Positions 52,844 through 61,786 of a DNA stretch of 64,000 bases are shown here, in pieces. How positions within the stretch are numbered: position 1 is the stretch's first letter; the number at the start of each line of letters is the position of its first letter. The position numbers and the translations under genes are program-made. The notes under the pieces are model-generated. The model was given only the letters and a program-made list of their open reading frames with translations. It searched no databases and was not told where the DNA came from. The DNA is from Pseudomonas graminis (GTDB taxonomy: Bacteria; Pseudomonadota; Gammaproteobacteria; Pseudomonadales; Pseudomonadaceae). Where the stretch lies: contig NZ_SOCR01000003.1 in the NCBI RefSeq assembly GCF_004364335.1, forward strand, positions 248,001 through 312,000. Reading direction: 5' to 3'.

Positions 52844-54196
52844 TCAGAACTCGTGGTCGGCGTTGTCGGGGTTCAGGTCAGTGATGCCCAGCTTGCCGGC
52901 CGCTTGCTCGATGGCGCCGGTCTGTTTGACCAGCGCAGCAATGGCGTCGCGCACCACCGCGTTGCCTGCTGTATTGCCCGCGGCGATGAGCTGGTCGAAA
53001 TGCTCGCCCTTGTTGGCGTGGTCGACGATGACCTGCAGCTTTGCCTGGGTCGCGTCGAGGTCGGCGCGCACGGTCTGGTCGGTCGCGGCGTCGGCCTTGG
53101 CCACCAGCGAAGACAGGCTTGGGCCGGTCACTTTGCTGCCGTCGACGCGGGTGTATTCGCCCAGGTAAACGTTGCGGATGCCCAGGCCGTTATAGAAGTG
53201 CGAGTTGTGGGTGTTGTCGCTGAAGCAGTCGTGCTCGTCCTCGCTGGAATTGGCCTCCAGCGCGACTTTCATGCGCTCGCCCGCCAGTTCACCCAGCGAC
53301 AGGCTGCCCATGCCGAACAGCATTTTGCGCAGCCCGCTCTCGGCGGATTCTGCTTCCAGCGTGGCGCGGTAGTTGTCGGCGACGCCCGGCTTCCAGTTGT
53401 TGACCATTTCTTCGAGGTCGCTCACCAGCAGGTCGGTGGCGGCCTTCAAGTAGGCGCGACGGCGGTCGTTGTGGCCGCCGGTGCCGCCCTGGCCGTCAAT
53501 GTAATCGCTGGCCGGACGCTCGCCGGCGCCCGGGCCGGTGCCGTGCAGGTCCTGGCCCCAGAGCAGGAATTCAATGGCGTGATAACCGGTCGCCACGTTG
53601 GCTTCCGAACCGCCGAGCTCGTTCAGGCTGGCGAGTTTTTCAGGGGTGATTTCGCTGACGTCGACTTTGTCCTCGCCCACTTGCACCGACTTGTTGGCGA
53701 TGATGTTGGCGGTGGCGCCTGGGTTACCCAGCGCGTGCTGGTAATCCTTTGCGACGTAGTCGATCAGGCCTTCGTCCAGCGGCCATGCGTTCACCTGACC
53801 TTCCCAGTCGTCGATGAGGGTGTTGCCGAAGCGGAACACTTCGCTTTGCATGTAAGGCACGCGCGCCGCGACCCACGCTGCACGCGCTGCTTTCAGAGTC
53901 TGGTCATTGGGGGTGGCGAGGAAAGCGTCGACTGCCGAGCTGAGGTTTTTGGCAGTGGATTCGGCGTCGCTGAAGACGGCAAATACCATGTTGGCGTAGT
54001 TGGCGACCACTGCTTTGGTGGCGGCTTCGCTGGACTGGGCAGGTGCGGCGGCGGAGGTCGGCGCTGGCGCCGGAGCGGCTGCGGCAGTTGCCGGGGCTGG
54101 CGCTGCAGCGGCGGGTTTGTCCTTGCCTTGATCACAACCGGCCAGAGCAATAGCGACAGCCAGCAGACTTGCGGTTGCCAGGGGCATACGAATCAT
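52844..54196 (-). CDS. icmP: IcmP, imelysin-domain lipoprotein
   Basis: A 450-aa protein with lipobox LAGC (Cys21), an Ala/Pro-rich linker (about 25-60), then the imelysin domain with an intact GYHAIEFLLWG (GxHxxE) motif and HNDRRRAYLKAATDLL. In P. aeruginosa the orthologue was described as insulin-cleaving metalloproteinase, and the family includes EfeO/IrpA iron proteins. ATG 54196 has AGGA upstream; the open frame to 54292 is longer but lacks a site. A Fur-like palindrome lies 65 bp upstream. Confidence 0.9.
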   Translation of the reverse strand: MIRMPLATASLLAVAIALAGCDQGKDKPAAAAPAPATAAAAPAPAPTSAAAPAQSSEAATKAVVANYANMVFAVFSDAESTAKNLSSAVDAFLATPNDQTLKAARAAWVAARVPYMQSEVFRFGNTLIDDWEGQVNAWPLDEGLIDYVAKDYQHALGNPGATANIIANKSVQVGEDKVDVSEITPEKLASLNELGGSEANVATGYHAIEFLLWGQDLHGTGPGAGERPASDYIDGQGGTGGHNDRRRAYLKAATDLLVSDLEEMVNNWKPGVADNYRATLEAESAESGLRKMLFGMGSLSLGELAGERMKVALEANSSEDEHDCFSDNTHNSHFYNGLGIRNVYLGEYTRVDGSKVTGPSLSSLVAKADAATDQTVRADLDATQAKLQVIVDHANKGEHFDQLIAAGNTAGNAVVRDAIAALVKQTGAIEQAAGKLGITDLNPDNADHEF

Positions 54197-54260
54197 GACG
54201 GAATCCTGCATCGAGAAGAGGTGTGAACGGTGGCGAACGCCAAAAAATGCTGCGCCATAA

Positions 54261-54275
54261 TGCGAAAGATTTGCA
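54261..54275. promoter_or_regulatory. Candidate Fur box upstream of icmP
   Basis: TGCGAAA-G-ATTTGCA is a 7-1-7 imperfect inverted repeat that matches 10 of 14 defined positions of TGATAATNATTATCA. It extends outward to AATGC/GCATT over 19 bp. Confidence 0.42.
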
Positions 54276-54411
54276 TTCGGTGTAAAGGCCATTTGCCCAG
54301 GCAGTCGGAGGGAGATATTTCAAGCTGTTTCAAGGGAGGGCTAAGCTGCGGCCTCAGAATGGCGAGGAGAAATCTGCACAGCCGCTGCCTTCGTGTCGGA
54401 AGGCAGGCGTG

Positions 54412-56463
54412 CTACAGCGCCTCGCTGTGGCTGCGCTGGGCTTGCTTCAGGTAAGCCAGCAGCTCCCGCGCCGGCAGTGGCTTGCTGTAGAAATAGCCCT
54501 GACCTTCATGGCACCCCTCAGAAATGATGTACGCCTCTTGCTCGGCGGTCTCTACGCCCTCGGCAATCACCTGCATGCCCAGGCTTTTGCCGAGCTGAAT
54601 GATGGCGCGCACGATGGTTGCGTCGTCATCGTCATCGATCAGGTCCTGCACGAAGCTCTTGTCGATCTTGATCTTGTCCAGCGGCAGGCTTTTCAGATAG
54701 CTCAACGATGAATAACCGGTGCCGAAGTCATCAATGGCGATCAACGCCCCGGAGCGGCGCAGGCTCAACAGATGCTGCGCGGCGGTGGTGATGTCTTCCA
54801 TCAGGCCGGTTTCAGTGACTTCCAGCTCCAGGCTTCGGGGCGGCAGGCGGTAGATCTGCAACAGGTTGTTCACCACCCGCGGCAGTTCGGCGTGGTGCAA
54901 CTGCACGGTGGACAGGTTCACCGCCATGCGCAGGTCGCTGAAGCCCTGATCGTGCCATTCGCGCAGCTGTTTGCAGGCCTGATCCAGGACCCACTCGCCG
55001 ATGGCGATAATGGTGCCGTTCTGCTCGGCCAACGGGATGAACAGGTCAGGCGGCACGAACCCATGTTCCGGGTGAATCCAGCGAATCAGCGCCTCTACGC
55101 CGACCACACCGTGATCGCGGTAGCTGATCTGCGGCTGATAGACCAGATGAAACTGCTCGCGGGCCAAGGCTTCGCGCAGGTCTTTTTCCAGCTCGCGACG
55201 ACGGCGCATCTCGCTATCAACGCTGGCGATATAAAACTGGTAGCGATTGCGCGAGCGGGTCTTGGCCAGCGTCATGGTCTGTTCGGCTTTCTGCAGCAGC
55301 TTCTCGGTGCTGTCGCCATCTTCAGGAAACAGCGTGATGCCGATGGTGGCGCGAAGACGAATCTCCTGCTGATCCACGGCGAAGGGCGCTTCCAGATCGT
55401 CGAGGATGTTCTGCGCCAGCTCGGCCGCTTCGTAGGGCTGTTCGATATCGGCCTGAACCAGCGCAAACTGGTCGCCGCCCAGGCGGGCAAGGGCGCCGAG
55501 GCGGCCGCTGTGACTGCGCAAGCGATCGGCCAGCGCCAGCAGCAACTGATCGCCGGCCTGATAACTGAATTGTTCGTTGATGCCTTTGAAGTCATCCAGA
55601 CCGACGCACAACACTGCGACACGATGCTGCGCTTTTCCGGAGTCGACGAGGATTTTGTCCAGCTGCTTCTGCAGTTGCAGCCGGTTGGGCAGACCGGTGA
55701 GGAAGTCGTACTGGGCCATCCGCAGCAGGCTGGACTCAGCCTCGTGGCGCAGGGTGGTGTTGCGCTCGATGGACGCCAGCAGCTGGTTGGCGGTGTTGAC
55801 CCAGACCCCCAGCTCGTTTTTTTCGTGGCCTTTGAGCAAGGGCAGTTGGTGCTCGCTGGGGCGGTCGGGATTGATGCTGGTCAGGTGCTCGATGATTCTC
55901 GACAGCGGTTTGGTCAGCAGCCAGTGATAAACCAGGTACAGCACCAGACCCATCGCCAGCGCGCGCAATACGCCGGAAATGAAGATGATCATCGAGTTGG
56001 TGAGGAAGGTTTCGCCGTAGGTGGCGGTGTCCAGGGTGATGCGCAGGTCGCCGTAATATTCGCTGTACGGGGTGCGGCCGACCAGTTGCGTGGTGAAGCT
56101 TCTTTCCTGGCCAAGGATCAGATCGGTCAGCCAGCGGGTGGGGGTGGCTTCGAGATCGCGGGATTTCTCGGCGAGCACCGTCTCGTTGGGATGACCGATG
56201 GACGCCTGGCGCACGGCTTTGTCCTGAAACAGCCCTTCAATGACCTGCATGCCCATTTCCCGGTCCAGGCTATAGACGGCCTGGGTCGACGGGTCGCGAA
56301 ACATGTCGAGGATACGCGCCGCGTCCGAGGCAACGGCCTGGCGGGTTTTGTATGCGTCGTAGACGATCTGTGCGCAACTGAGCACGACCCCCACGATCAG
56401 CGCTGAAAGCAGCACAACGCGAAGCAGCTTTACCGACAAGCTGTGTTTGAGTTCCAGCTTCAA
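54412..56463 (-). CDS. bifA: BifA, cyclic-di-GMP phosphodiesterase (GGDEF-EAL)
   Basis: A 683-aa inner membrane protein: helix about 12-33, periplasmic sensor domain, helix about 155-180, HAMP-like linker, a GGDEF domain (about 245-410) with degenerate GGDQF, and an EAL domain (about 425-670) with intact VEALIRW, DDFGTGYSSL and AEGVET. It should degrade cyclic di-GMP and thus promote motility over biofilm. The start is TTG 56463 with AAAGGA 8 bases upstream; no in-frame ATG or GTG lies nearby. sodB and ArgP neighbours match the P. aeruginosa bifA locus. Confidence 0.92.
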   Translation of the reverse strand: MKLELKHSLSVKLLRVVLLSALIVGVVLSCAQIVYDAYKTRQAVASDAARILDMFRDPSTQAVYSLDREMGMQVIEGLFQDKAVRQASIGHPNETVLAEKSRDLEATPTRWLTDLILGQERSFTTQLVGRTPYSEYYGDLRITLDTATYGETFLTNSMIIFISGVLRALAMGLVLYLVYHWLLTKPLSRIIEHLTSINPDRPSEHQLPLLKGHEKNELGVWVNTANQLLASIERNTTLRHEAESSLLRMAQYDFLTGLPNRLQLQKQLDKILVDSGKAQHRVAVLCVGLDDFKGINEQFSYQAGDQLLLALADRLRSHSGRLGALARLGGDQFALVQADIEQPYEAAELAQNILDDLEAPFAVDQQEIRLRATIGITLFPEDGDSTEKLLQKAEQTMTLAKTRSRNRYQFYIASVDSEMRRRRELEKDLREALAREQFHLVYQPQISYRDHGVVGVEALIRWIHPEHGFVPPDLFIPLAEQNGTIIAIGEWVLDQACKQLREWHDQGFSDLRMAVNLSTVQLHHAELPRVVNNLLQIYRLPPRSLELEVTETGLMEDITTAAQHLLSLRRSGALIAIDDFGTGYSSLSYLKSLPLDKIKIDKSFVQDLIDDDDDATIVRAIIQLGKSLGMQVIAEGVETAEQEAYIISEGCHEGQGYFYSKPLPARELLAYLKQAQRSHSEAL

Positions 56464-56669
56464 ATGGCCATTCCTTTATCCATGCTGATAGCGGGCTGCC
56501 TGGGTGCAAGCACTGGCAATGCAGGCATTCGGGTCAGGCGCTTCTGGCGTGCGCGTGACCCCATCAATCGGGAAAACAGTTCATAGGCATGCCACTCAGG
56601 CTATCCGTACATTGTCGGTCGTACGCGGGGAAAACTTGAGCCCAGCCGTTTGAATCAGCACGGAATTTG

Positions 56670-56697
56670 ATATTAGTCGGCTATCGCTTCCAGACAA
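56670..56697 (-). promoter_or_regulatory. Candidate bifA promoter
   Basis: On the minus strand TTGTCT, 16 bp, TAATAT. It would give a leader of about 200 nt. The remaining sequence between 56464 and 56721 has no gene; I see nothing else definite in it. Confidence 0.35.
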
Positions 56698-56721
56698 TAC
56701 ATAAACGACAAACAGAAGGCG

Positions 56722-56752
56722 AAAAAAAACCCGGACGTGCCGGGCTTTTTTA
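56722..56752. terminator. Bidirectional terminator downstream of sodB
   Basis: An A run, CCCGG-ACGTG-CCGGG stem, then a T run. On the minus strand it ends sodB 20 bp after the stop. Confidence 0.88.
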
Positions 56753-56772
56753 TTCGAGCATTCAAGCATTCA

Positions 56773-57369
56773 TCAAGCGGTGAAGCTTTTGCCTTCGAAC
56801 TGCTCGGCAACGAACTTCCAGTTGACCAGGTTCCAGAACGCCTCGACGTACTTCGGACGCAGGTTACGGTAGTCGATGTAGTAAGCGTGTTCCCAGACGT
56901 CGCAGGTCAGCAGCGGGGTGTCGCCGCTGGTGATCGGGTTGCCGGCGCCGATGGTGCTGGCCAGGGCCAGGGAGCCGTCGGCTTTCTTCACCAGCCAGCC
57001 CCAGCCGGAGCCGAAGGTGCCGATGGACGTCTTGCTGAATTCTTCCTTGAACTTGTCGAACGAGCCGAAGGCTGCGTTGATCGCGTCAGCCAGGGCTCCA
57101 GTCGGTTGGCCGCCGGCGTTTGGCGCCAGGCAGTTCCAGTAGAACGTGTGGTTCCAGACTTGAGCGGCGTTGTTGAAGATACCGCCCGAGGACGTCTTGA
57201 CGATTTCTTCCAGAGTCTTGCCTTCGAACTCGGTGCCTGGCACCAGGTTGTTCAGGTTCACGACATAGGTGTTGTGGTGCTTGTCGTGGTGGTATTCCAG
57301 AGTTTCCTTGGAGATGTGCGGTGCCAGAGCATCATGTGCGTACGGCAGCGGAGGCAATTCAAAAGCCAT
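56773..57369 (-). CDS. sodB: SodB, iron superoxide dismutase
   Basis: Cytoplasmic Fe-SOD of 198 aa. Metal ligands are visible: His in [18 protein letters not shown], His in NHTFYWNCL, and [13 protein letters not shown] supplying Asp and His. [11 protein letters not shown] and the Gln-containing FGSGWGWLV pattern favour iron over manganese. ATG 57369; an upstream open frame to 57480 is not coding. sodB is commonly an iron-sparing target of PrrF small RNAs in pseudomonads. Confidence 0.97.
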   Translation of the reverse strand: MAFELPPLPYAHDALAPHISKETLEYHHDKHHNTYVVNLNNLVPGTEFEGKTLEEIVKTSSGGIFNNAAQVWNHTFYWNCLAPNAGGQPTGALADAINAAFGSFDKFKEEFSKTSIGTFGSGWGWLVKKADGSLALASTIGAGNPITSGDTPLLTCDVWEHAYYIDYRNLRPKYVEAFWNLVNWKFVAEQFEGKSFTA

Positions 57370-57571
57370 GGTAATTCTCCTAATCAGGTCAGTTGCGGTT
57401 TGCGCAAGGCCGATCACGGGCGGCCAGACAGAACTTACGCTGGCGAGTTTGTACTCTTTGCAGCGCAGGGGCTGGATCATAGCACCGGCCCCTGACCTTA
57501 ACCACGCAACAACTGTAGGGGATAGAGGTTCCAGAGCGTTGCACTGAAATGCGCGTTGGCCAGACCGATGT

Positions 57572-58174
57572 TCACGCCGTTCTGATCAATTGCACCGCGA
57601 CGCTGAACATCATCACCGCGACCATCAGGTCCAGCAGGCGCCAGGTGGCCGGGCGCGCGAGCCACGGGGCCAGCCAGGCGGCGCCGATCGCCAACGTCGA
57701 AAACCACAACACCGAAGCGCTGGCTGCCCCGGCCACATAGGCGCCGGGCACCGCTTGTTGCGCGCCGAGCGAGCCAATCAGCAGCACCGTATCGAGATAA
57801 ACGTGCGGGTTCAGCAGGGTCACCGCCAGGGCGGTCAGCAATACCGCGCGGCGTGAGCGCTGGCCGTCGCTGTCGCCCTCGGCGAGACTCTGCGGCGACA
57901 ACGCGCGGCGCAGAGCCATGGCGCCGTACCACAGCAGAAACACCACGCCGCCCCAGCGCGCCACCGCCAGAAGCGTGGGGTTGTGGGCCAGCACATTGGC
58001 CAGCCCGAACACACCGGCCGCCACCAATACGGCATCGCACACGATGCACAGCAAGGCCACGGAAAGGTGGTGTTCGCGACGCAGACTTTGCGCCAGCACG
58101 TAGGCGTTCTGGGTGCCGATGGCCATGATCAGGCCAAGGGAAACCAGCAGGCCGTTGAGGTAGCTTTGCCACAT
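57572..58174 (-). CDS. LysE/ArgO-family amino acid exporter
   Basis: A 200-aa inner membrane protein with six hydrophobic segments and LysE signatures: [20 protein letters not shown] near the N-terminus and [17 protein letters not shown] in the middle. The family exports arginine and lysine. It is 36 bp after an ACT-domain gene and close to a divergent argP, the known regulator of argO, which supports a basic amino acid substrate. Confidence 0.9.
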   Translation of the reverse strand: MWQSYLNGLLVSLGLIMAIGTQNAYVLAQSLRREHHLSVALLCIVCDAVLVAAGVFGLANVLAHNPTLLAVARWGGVVFLLWYGAMALRRALSPQSLAEGDSDGQRSRRAVLLTALAVTLLNPHVYLDTVLLIGSLGAQQAVPGAYVAGAASASVLWFSTLAIGAAWLAPWLARPATWRLLDLMVAVMMFSVAVQLIRTA

Positions 58175-58210
58175 GATGTCGAGCCTCGATCAGTTCATGA
58201 ATGGGCGGGA

Positions 58211-58609
58211 TCAGGCATTCGCGGCCAGTGCGCGCAAGGTGGTCATGGCCTTCTGCGCGTCGTCCTTACCCACGAAAAGGTGGTCGTGGTAAAAGCCCGC
58301 GACTACGTTGCAACTGATGCCCGCCTGGCCCAGCGCGCTGGCGAACGCGGCGGTCAACCCGACGGCCGCGAGTGAGGAGTGAACGGTCAGGGTGATCCAG
58401 GCCATGACGTAATCGCAGTCCAGGCCCAGCTGCTGGGCCTGTCTGCGTTCGAGGATAACGGTCAGGCCTTCGCGCTCCCGGAAGCTGCCGATCACCTCAA
58501 CGCCCTGCACGTGGCTGCCGTCAGCCACGGTGCAGAACACGTAATCTCCGTCGTTCAGTTCGGGGTCCATGCTGCGCCGCAAGGCGCTGAGGGAGGTTTC
58601 GCCAGTCAT
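58211..58609 (-). CDS. ACT-domain protein
   Basis: A 132-aa protein with two ACT-like halves: DYVFCTVADGSHVQGVEVIGSFREREG, then YVMAWITLTVHSSLAAVGLTAAFASALGQAGISCNVVAGFYHDHLFV, the classic amino-acid-binding ACT fold. I take ATG 58609; ATG 58627 is the alternative. Upstream of and parallel to the LysE-type exporter and divergent from argP, it may sense an amino acid. No catalytic domain is attached. Confidence 0.8.
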   Translation of the reverse strand: MTGETSLSALRRSMDPELNDGDYVFCTVADGSHVQGVEVIGSFREREGLTVILERRQAQQLGLDCDYVMAWITLTVHSSLAAVGLTAAFASALGQAGISCNVVAGFYHDHLFVGKDDAQKAMTTLRALAANA

Positions 58610-58718
58610 TGAGAGTTCGCCGTCCATTGAGTGTGTGCCGTGAATCAGTGGTGGCGATTGTCGGTCGACAGGAGGTATAAGAAAAACCAATAAAGCTCAT
58701 CACCCATTAGGAAAACTG

Positions 58719-59618
58719 ATGTTTGACTACAAGTTGCTTTCCGCGCTGGCGGCGGTGATCGAGCAAGCCGGCTTCGAGCGTGCCGCTCAGGTACTCGGCC
58801 TGTCACAATCCGCGGTGTCCCAACGTATCAAGCTGTTGGAAGCGCGGGTCGGCCAGCCAGTGCTGGTCCGGGCGACGCCGCCCACGCCGACAGAGATCGG
58901 TCGGCGGTTGCTCAACCATGTTCAGCAGGTGCGTTTGCTGGAGCGTGACCTGCAAAGCGTAGTGCCCGCCCTGGACGAAGGCGGCATGCCCGAACGTCTG
59001 CGCATCGCGCTGAATGCCGACAGCCTGGCGACCTGGTGGGCCCTCGCGGTCGGGGACTTCTGTGCCGAGCATCAATTACTCACTGATCTGGTGGTCGAGG
59101 ATCAGGATGTCGGCCTCAAACGCATGCGCGCTGGTGAAGTAGCCGCCTGCCTGTGCGGCAGTGAGCGGCCTGTGGCGGGGGCGCGCAGCTTAGTGCTCGG
59201 CGCCATGCGCTACCGGGCGTTGGCCAGTCCTGACTTTATTGATCGGCATTTCCCACAAGGCGTTACGCCCCAAGCGGTGGCCCGATCGCCTGCACTGGTC
59301 TTCGGTCCGGATGATTTTCTGCAGCATCGCTACCTCGCTTCGCTGGGTGTGGAAGGCGGTTTCGAGCATCATTTATGTCCGTCGTCCGAAGGGTTCACGC
59401 GCATGGTCGAAGCCGGAATGGGCTGGGGACTGGTGCCGGAACTGCAGGTCCGTGGGCAATTGGCGAGCGGTCAGTTGGTCGAGTTGCTGGCCGACCACTG
59501 CATTGATGTGCCGTTGTACTGGCATCATTGGCGTAATGGCGGTCGGTTGCTGACGGAGCTGACGGACCATCTGGCAAAAAAAGCGGGGCAATGGCTGGTG
59601 CCGTTGGACGCCAAGTGA
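58719..59618 (+). CDS. argP: ArgP (IciA), LysR-family regulator
   Basis: A 299-aa LysR-type activator. The helix-turn-helix covers about residues 18-37 (AGFERAAQVLGLSQSAVSQR), and the rest is a periplasmic-binding-protein-like effector domain. ArgP senses lysine/arginine and controls argO. AGGAAA lies 8 bases before ATG 58719. It is transcribed away from the ACT-LysE operon, so one divergent region (58610-58718) can serve both. Confidence 0.93.
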   Translation: MFDYKLLSALAAVIEQAGFERAAQVLGLSQSAVSQRIKLLEARVGQPVLVRATPPTPTEIGRRLLNHVQQVRLLERDLQSVVPALDEGGMPERLRIALNADSLATWWALAVGDFCAEHQLLTDLVVEDQDVGLKRMRAGEVAACLCGSERPVAGARSLVLGAMRYRALASPDFIDRHFPQGVTPQAVARSPALVFGPDDFLQHRYLASLGVEGGFEHHLCPSSEGFTRMVEAGMGWGLVPELQVRGQLASGQLVELLADHCIDVPLYWHHWRNGGRLLTELTDHLAKKAGQWLVPLDAK

Positions 59619-59643
59619 ACGTCAGTAGTCGACGCTACACACT

Positions 59644-59670
59644 GTAGGAGCGCGCTTGCCCGCGATGGCG
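59644..59670 (+). repeat. Single REP sequence with decayed partner
   Basis: GTAGGAGCGCGCTTGCCCGC plus GATGGCG, same subfamily as 25650. A weak inverted partner (TTCGCGAGTAGCGCGCCCAC) may lie at about 59709-59728. Confidence 0.7.
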
Positions 59671-59791
59671 TCGGGTCATTTAGCCCAGCTGCGTCTGGCG
59701 AATTGCCTTCGCGAGTAGCGCGCCCACACACGATCGTTCGCAAAAAGAGCCGTGGCGATTACAGATGAAAGACGATTAAACGGAGCAGGCA

Positions 59792-60790
59792 ATGAAAATT
59801 CTGGTCACCGGCGCAGGCGGCTTCATCGGCGGACGCTTCGCGCGTTTCGCGCTGGAGCAAGGCTTGAGCGTCCGGGTCAACGGCCGCCGCGCCGAGGGTG
59901 TCGAGCATCTGGTACGGCGCGGCGCGGAGTTCATTCAGGGCGACCTTTGCGATCCGGAGCTTGTTCACGCGCTGTGTGACGACGTCGAAGCGGTGGTCCA
60001 TTGCGCGGGAGCGGTGGGGACGTGGGGACGACGCCAGGACTTCCATCAGGGCAACGTTCAGGTCACCGAAAACGTCGTCGAAGCCTGCCTGAAACAAAGG
60101 GTCCGGCGGCTGGTGCACCTGTCGTCGCCGTCGATCTATTTCGATGGCCGATCGCACCTCGATATCCGTGAGGAGCAAGTCCCCAAGCGCTTCGGCAATC
60201 ACTATGCCGCGACCAAATATATGGCCGAGCAAAAGGTGTTTGGTGCCGAAGAGTTCGGTCTGGAAGTCATCGCCTTGCGCCCGCGTTTTGTGACGGGGGC
60301 GGGTGACACCAGCATTTTCCCGCGACTGTTGCAGATGCAGCAGAAGAAGCGCCTGTCGATCATCGGCAACGGCCTGAACAAGGTCGATTTCACTAGCATC
60401 CAAAACCTCAATGAAGCGCTGCTCAGCAGTCTGCTGGCAGCAGGGGCGGCGCTGGGCAAGGCTTACAACATCAGTAATGGCGCCCCGGTTCCCCTCTGGG
60501 ACGTGGTCAATTACGTCATGCGCCAGATGGAATTGCCGCCGGTCAGGCGTTATCGGTCCTATGGCCTGGCGTACACCGCTGCTGCCTTGAACGAGGCGGC
60601 GTGCCTGATCTGGCCGGGGCAACCTGAACCGACGCTGTCGCGCATCGGGATGCAGGTGATGAGCCGCGATTTCACGCTTGATATCAATCGCGCCAGGCAT
60701 TATCTCGACTATCAGCCCGATGTCAGTGTGTGGACCGCCCTTGACGAGTTCTGCGGTTGGTGGAAAGCCCAGCACGGCGGAGCGTTGTAA
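59792..60790 (+). CDS. NAD(P)-dependent epimerase/dehydratase (extended SDR)
   Basis: A 332-aa cytosolic oxidoreductase. Dinucleotide loop GAGGFIGG starts at residue 7 (MKILVTGAGGFIGGRF); catalytic Ser and Tyr-X3-Lys appear in LVHLSSPSIYF and HYAATKYMAEQ. The closest described group is the 3-beta-hydroxysteroid dehydrogenase/NSDHL-like extended SDRs, but the substrate in pseudomonads is not established. GGAG precedes ATG 59792. It is followed 68 bp on by a membrane coiled-coil gene. Confidence 0.88.
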   Translation: MKILVTGAGGFIGGRFARFALEQGLSVRVNGRRAEGVEHLVRRGAEFIQGDLCDPELVHALCDDVEAVVHCAGAVGTWGRRQDFHQGNVQVTENVVEACLKQRVRRLVHLSSPSIYFDGRSHLDIREEQVPKRFGNHYAATKYMAEQKVFGAEEFGLEVIALRPRFVTGAGDTSIFPRLLQMQQKKRLSIIGNGLNKVDFTSIQNLNEALLSSLLAAGAALGKAYNISNGAPVPLWDVVNYVMRQMELPPVRRYRSYGLAYTAAALNEAACLIWPGQPEPTLSRIGMQVMSRDFTLDINRARHYLDYQPDVSVWTALDEFCGWWKAQHGGAL

Positions 60791-60858
60791 AAGGCGTCAA
60801 CATCCGTGGTTATACTGCGAGCCATTCAGATTCAGCGGTTTTTTTCAAAGGTAAACCC

Positions 60859-61713
60859 ATGCGCAAAGATCCCTATGACGACGTCGATGACGTCCCGAGC
60901 CTCAGCGCCAAAGACGATGACGATGATTTTCTGCCGCCCCCGGGTGCCCGCGAGCGCACGACCGTGTATTCGCGCGATACGCCGGTGGTAAAGGTGAAGG
61001 CGCCCGGTACCGGCGCGTTGTGGACACTGATCGTTGTGTTGTTTATCGCGTTTTGCGGCCTGGGCTGGTGGAGTTTTCAGCAGGTCTCTTTGATGGAGCA
61101 GCAGTTGGTGGCGACCCAGGAAAGCTTCGCGCGGATCAGCGAGGAGGCGGCGGGACGCTTGCAGGATATTTCCGGCAAGGTGGTGGCGACCGAGTCGATG
61201 GCGAGCAGCAGCGAGGCGTTGAAGGCGCAGATCAAGCAGTTGCAGGATCAGTTGGCGGATCAGAGCAAGCAGCAGCAGGGTGTGGCGGGTTTGCAGGGCG
61301 GTCTGGACAAGCGGCTGGAGCAGATCAGTACGCAGAGTGCCCAGCAGCAGGCGGTCAACCAGCAGTTGCAGGATCAATTGAAGGCGGTAGCGACTGAGCT
61401 GGCGGCGTTGAAGGCGGCGATGCCGGATGGCAAGTCGGCGCAAGCTGAGCAGGAGCGGCTGGAGACGCAGTTGAAGGGTTTGACGGCGGATGTGGCGAAC
61501 CTGAAGAAGGCGAACGGCAGTCAGGCGATCGAGCAGCTTGAGCAGGATATGGTAGTGGTGAAGAGCGAGTTGGAGAATCGTCCGGCGGCTGCTTCGTCGG
61601 GGGCGAGTCTGCAGGAGTTCGATGCGTTTCGTGCGCAGATGACGCGGACGATCAACACGTTGCAAAGCCAGATTCAGACGTTGTCGCAGCAGATCAATGC
61701 GCGGGGGCAGTAG
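60859..61713 (+). CDS. Single-pass membrane protein with long coiled coil, unknown function
   Basis: A 284-aa protein: acidic cytoplasmic N-terminus (residues 1-50, many Asp), one transmembrane helix near 53-75 (ALWTLIVVLFIAFCGLGWW), then about 200 residues of Gln/Ala/Leu-rich coiled coil ending QTLSQQINARGQ. ATG 60859 is chosen; the upstream frame overlaps the SDR. A TATACT -10-like box lies at 60811. No Rho-independent terminator follows before large repeat copy C. I do not recognise a named family. Confidence 0.82.
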   Translation: MRKDPYDDVDDVPSLSAKDDDDDFLPPPGARERTTVYSRDTPVVKVKAPGTGALWTLIVVLFIAFCGLGWWSFQQVSLMEQQLVATQESFARISEEAAGRLQDISGKVVATESMASSSEALKAQIKQLQDQLADQSKQQQGVAGLQGGLDKRLEQISTQSAQQQAVNQQLQDQLKAVATELAALKAAMPDGKSAQAEQERLETQLKGLTADVANLKKANGSQAIEQLEQDMVVVKSELENRPAAASSGASLQEFDAFRAQMTRTINTLQSQIQTLSQQINARGQ

Positions 61714-61786
61714 TACGTCTATTGCCTGTTGACGGCGTGTATATCCTTTATTTGTAGTGATGCCGAGAGAGTGGCGCCCTAACGGC

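Noticed and set aside
48433..54226. Long plus-strand open frames across the iron cassette (for example 52853-54226, 457 aa)
   Set aside because: They are antisense images of IcmP, DUF1111, imelysin and DUF1513, all of which have domains, signal peptides and ribosome sites on the minus strand.
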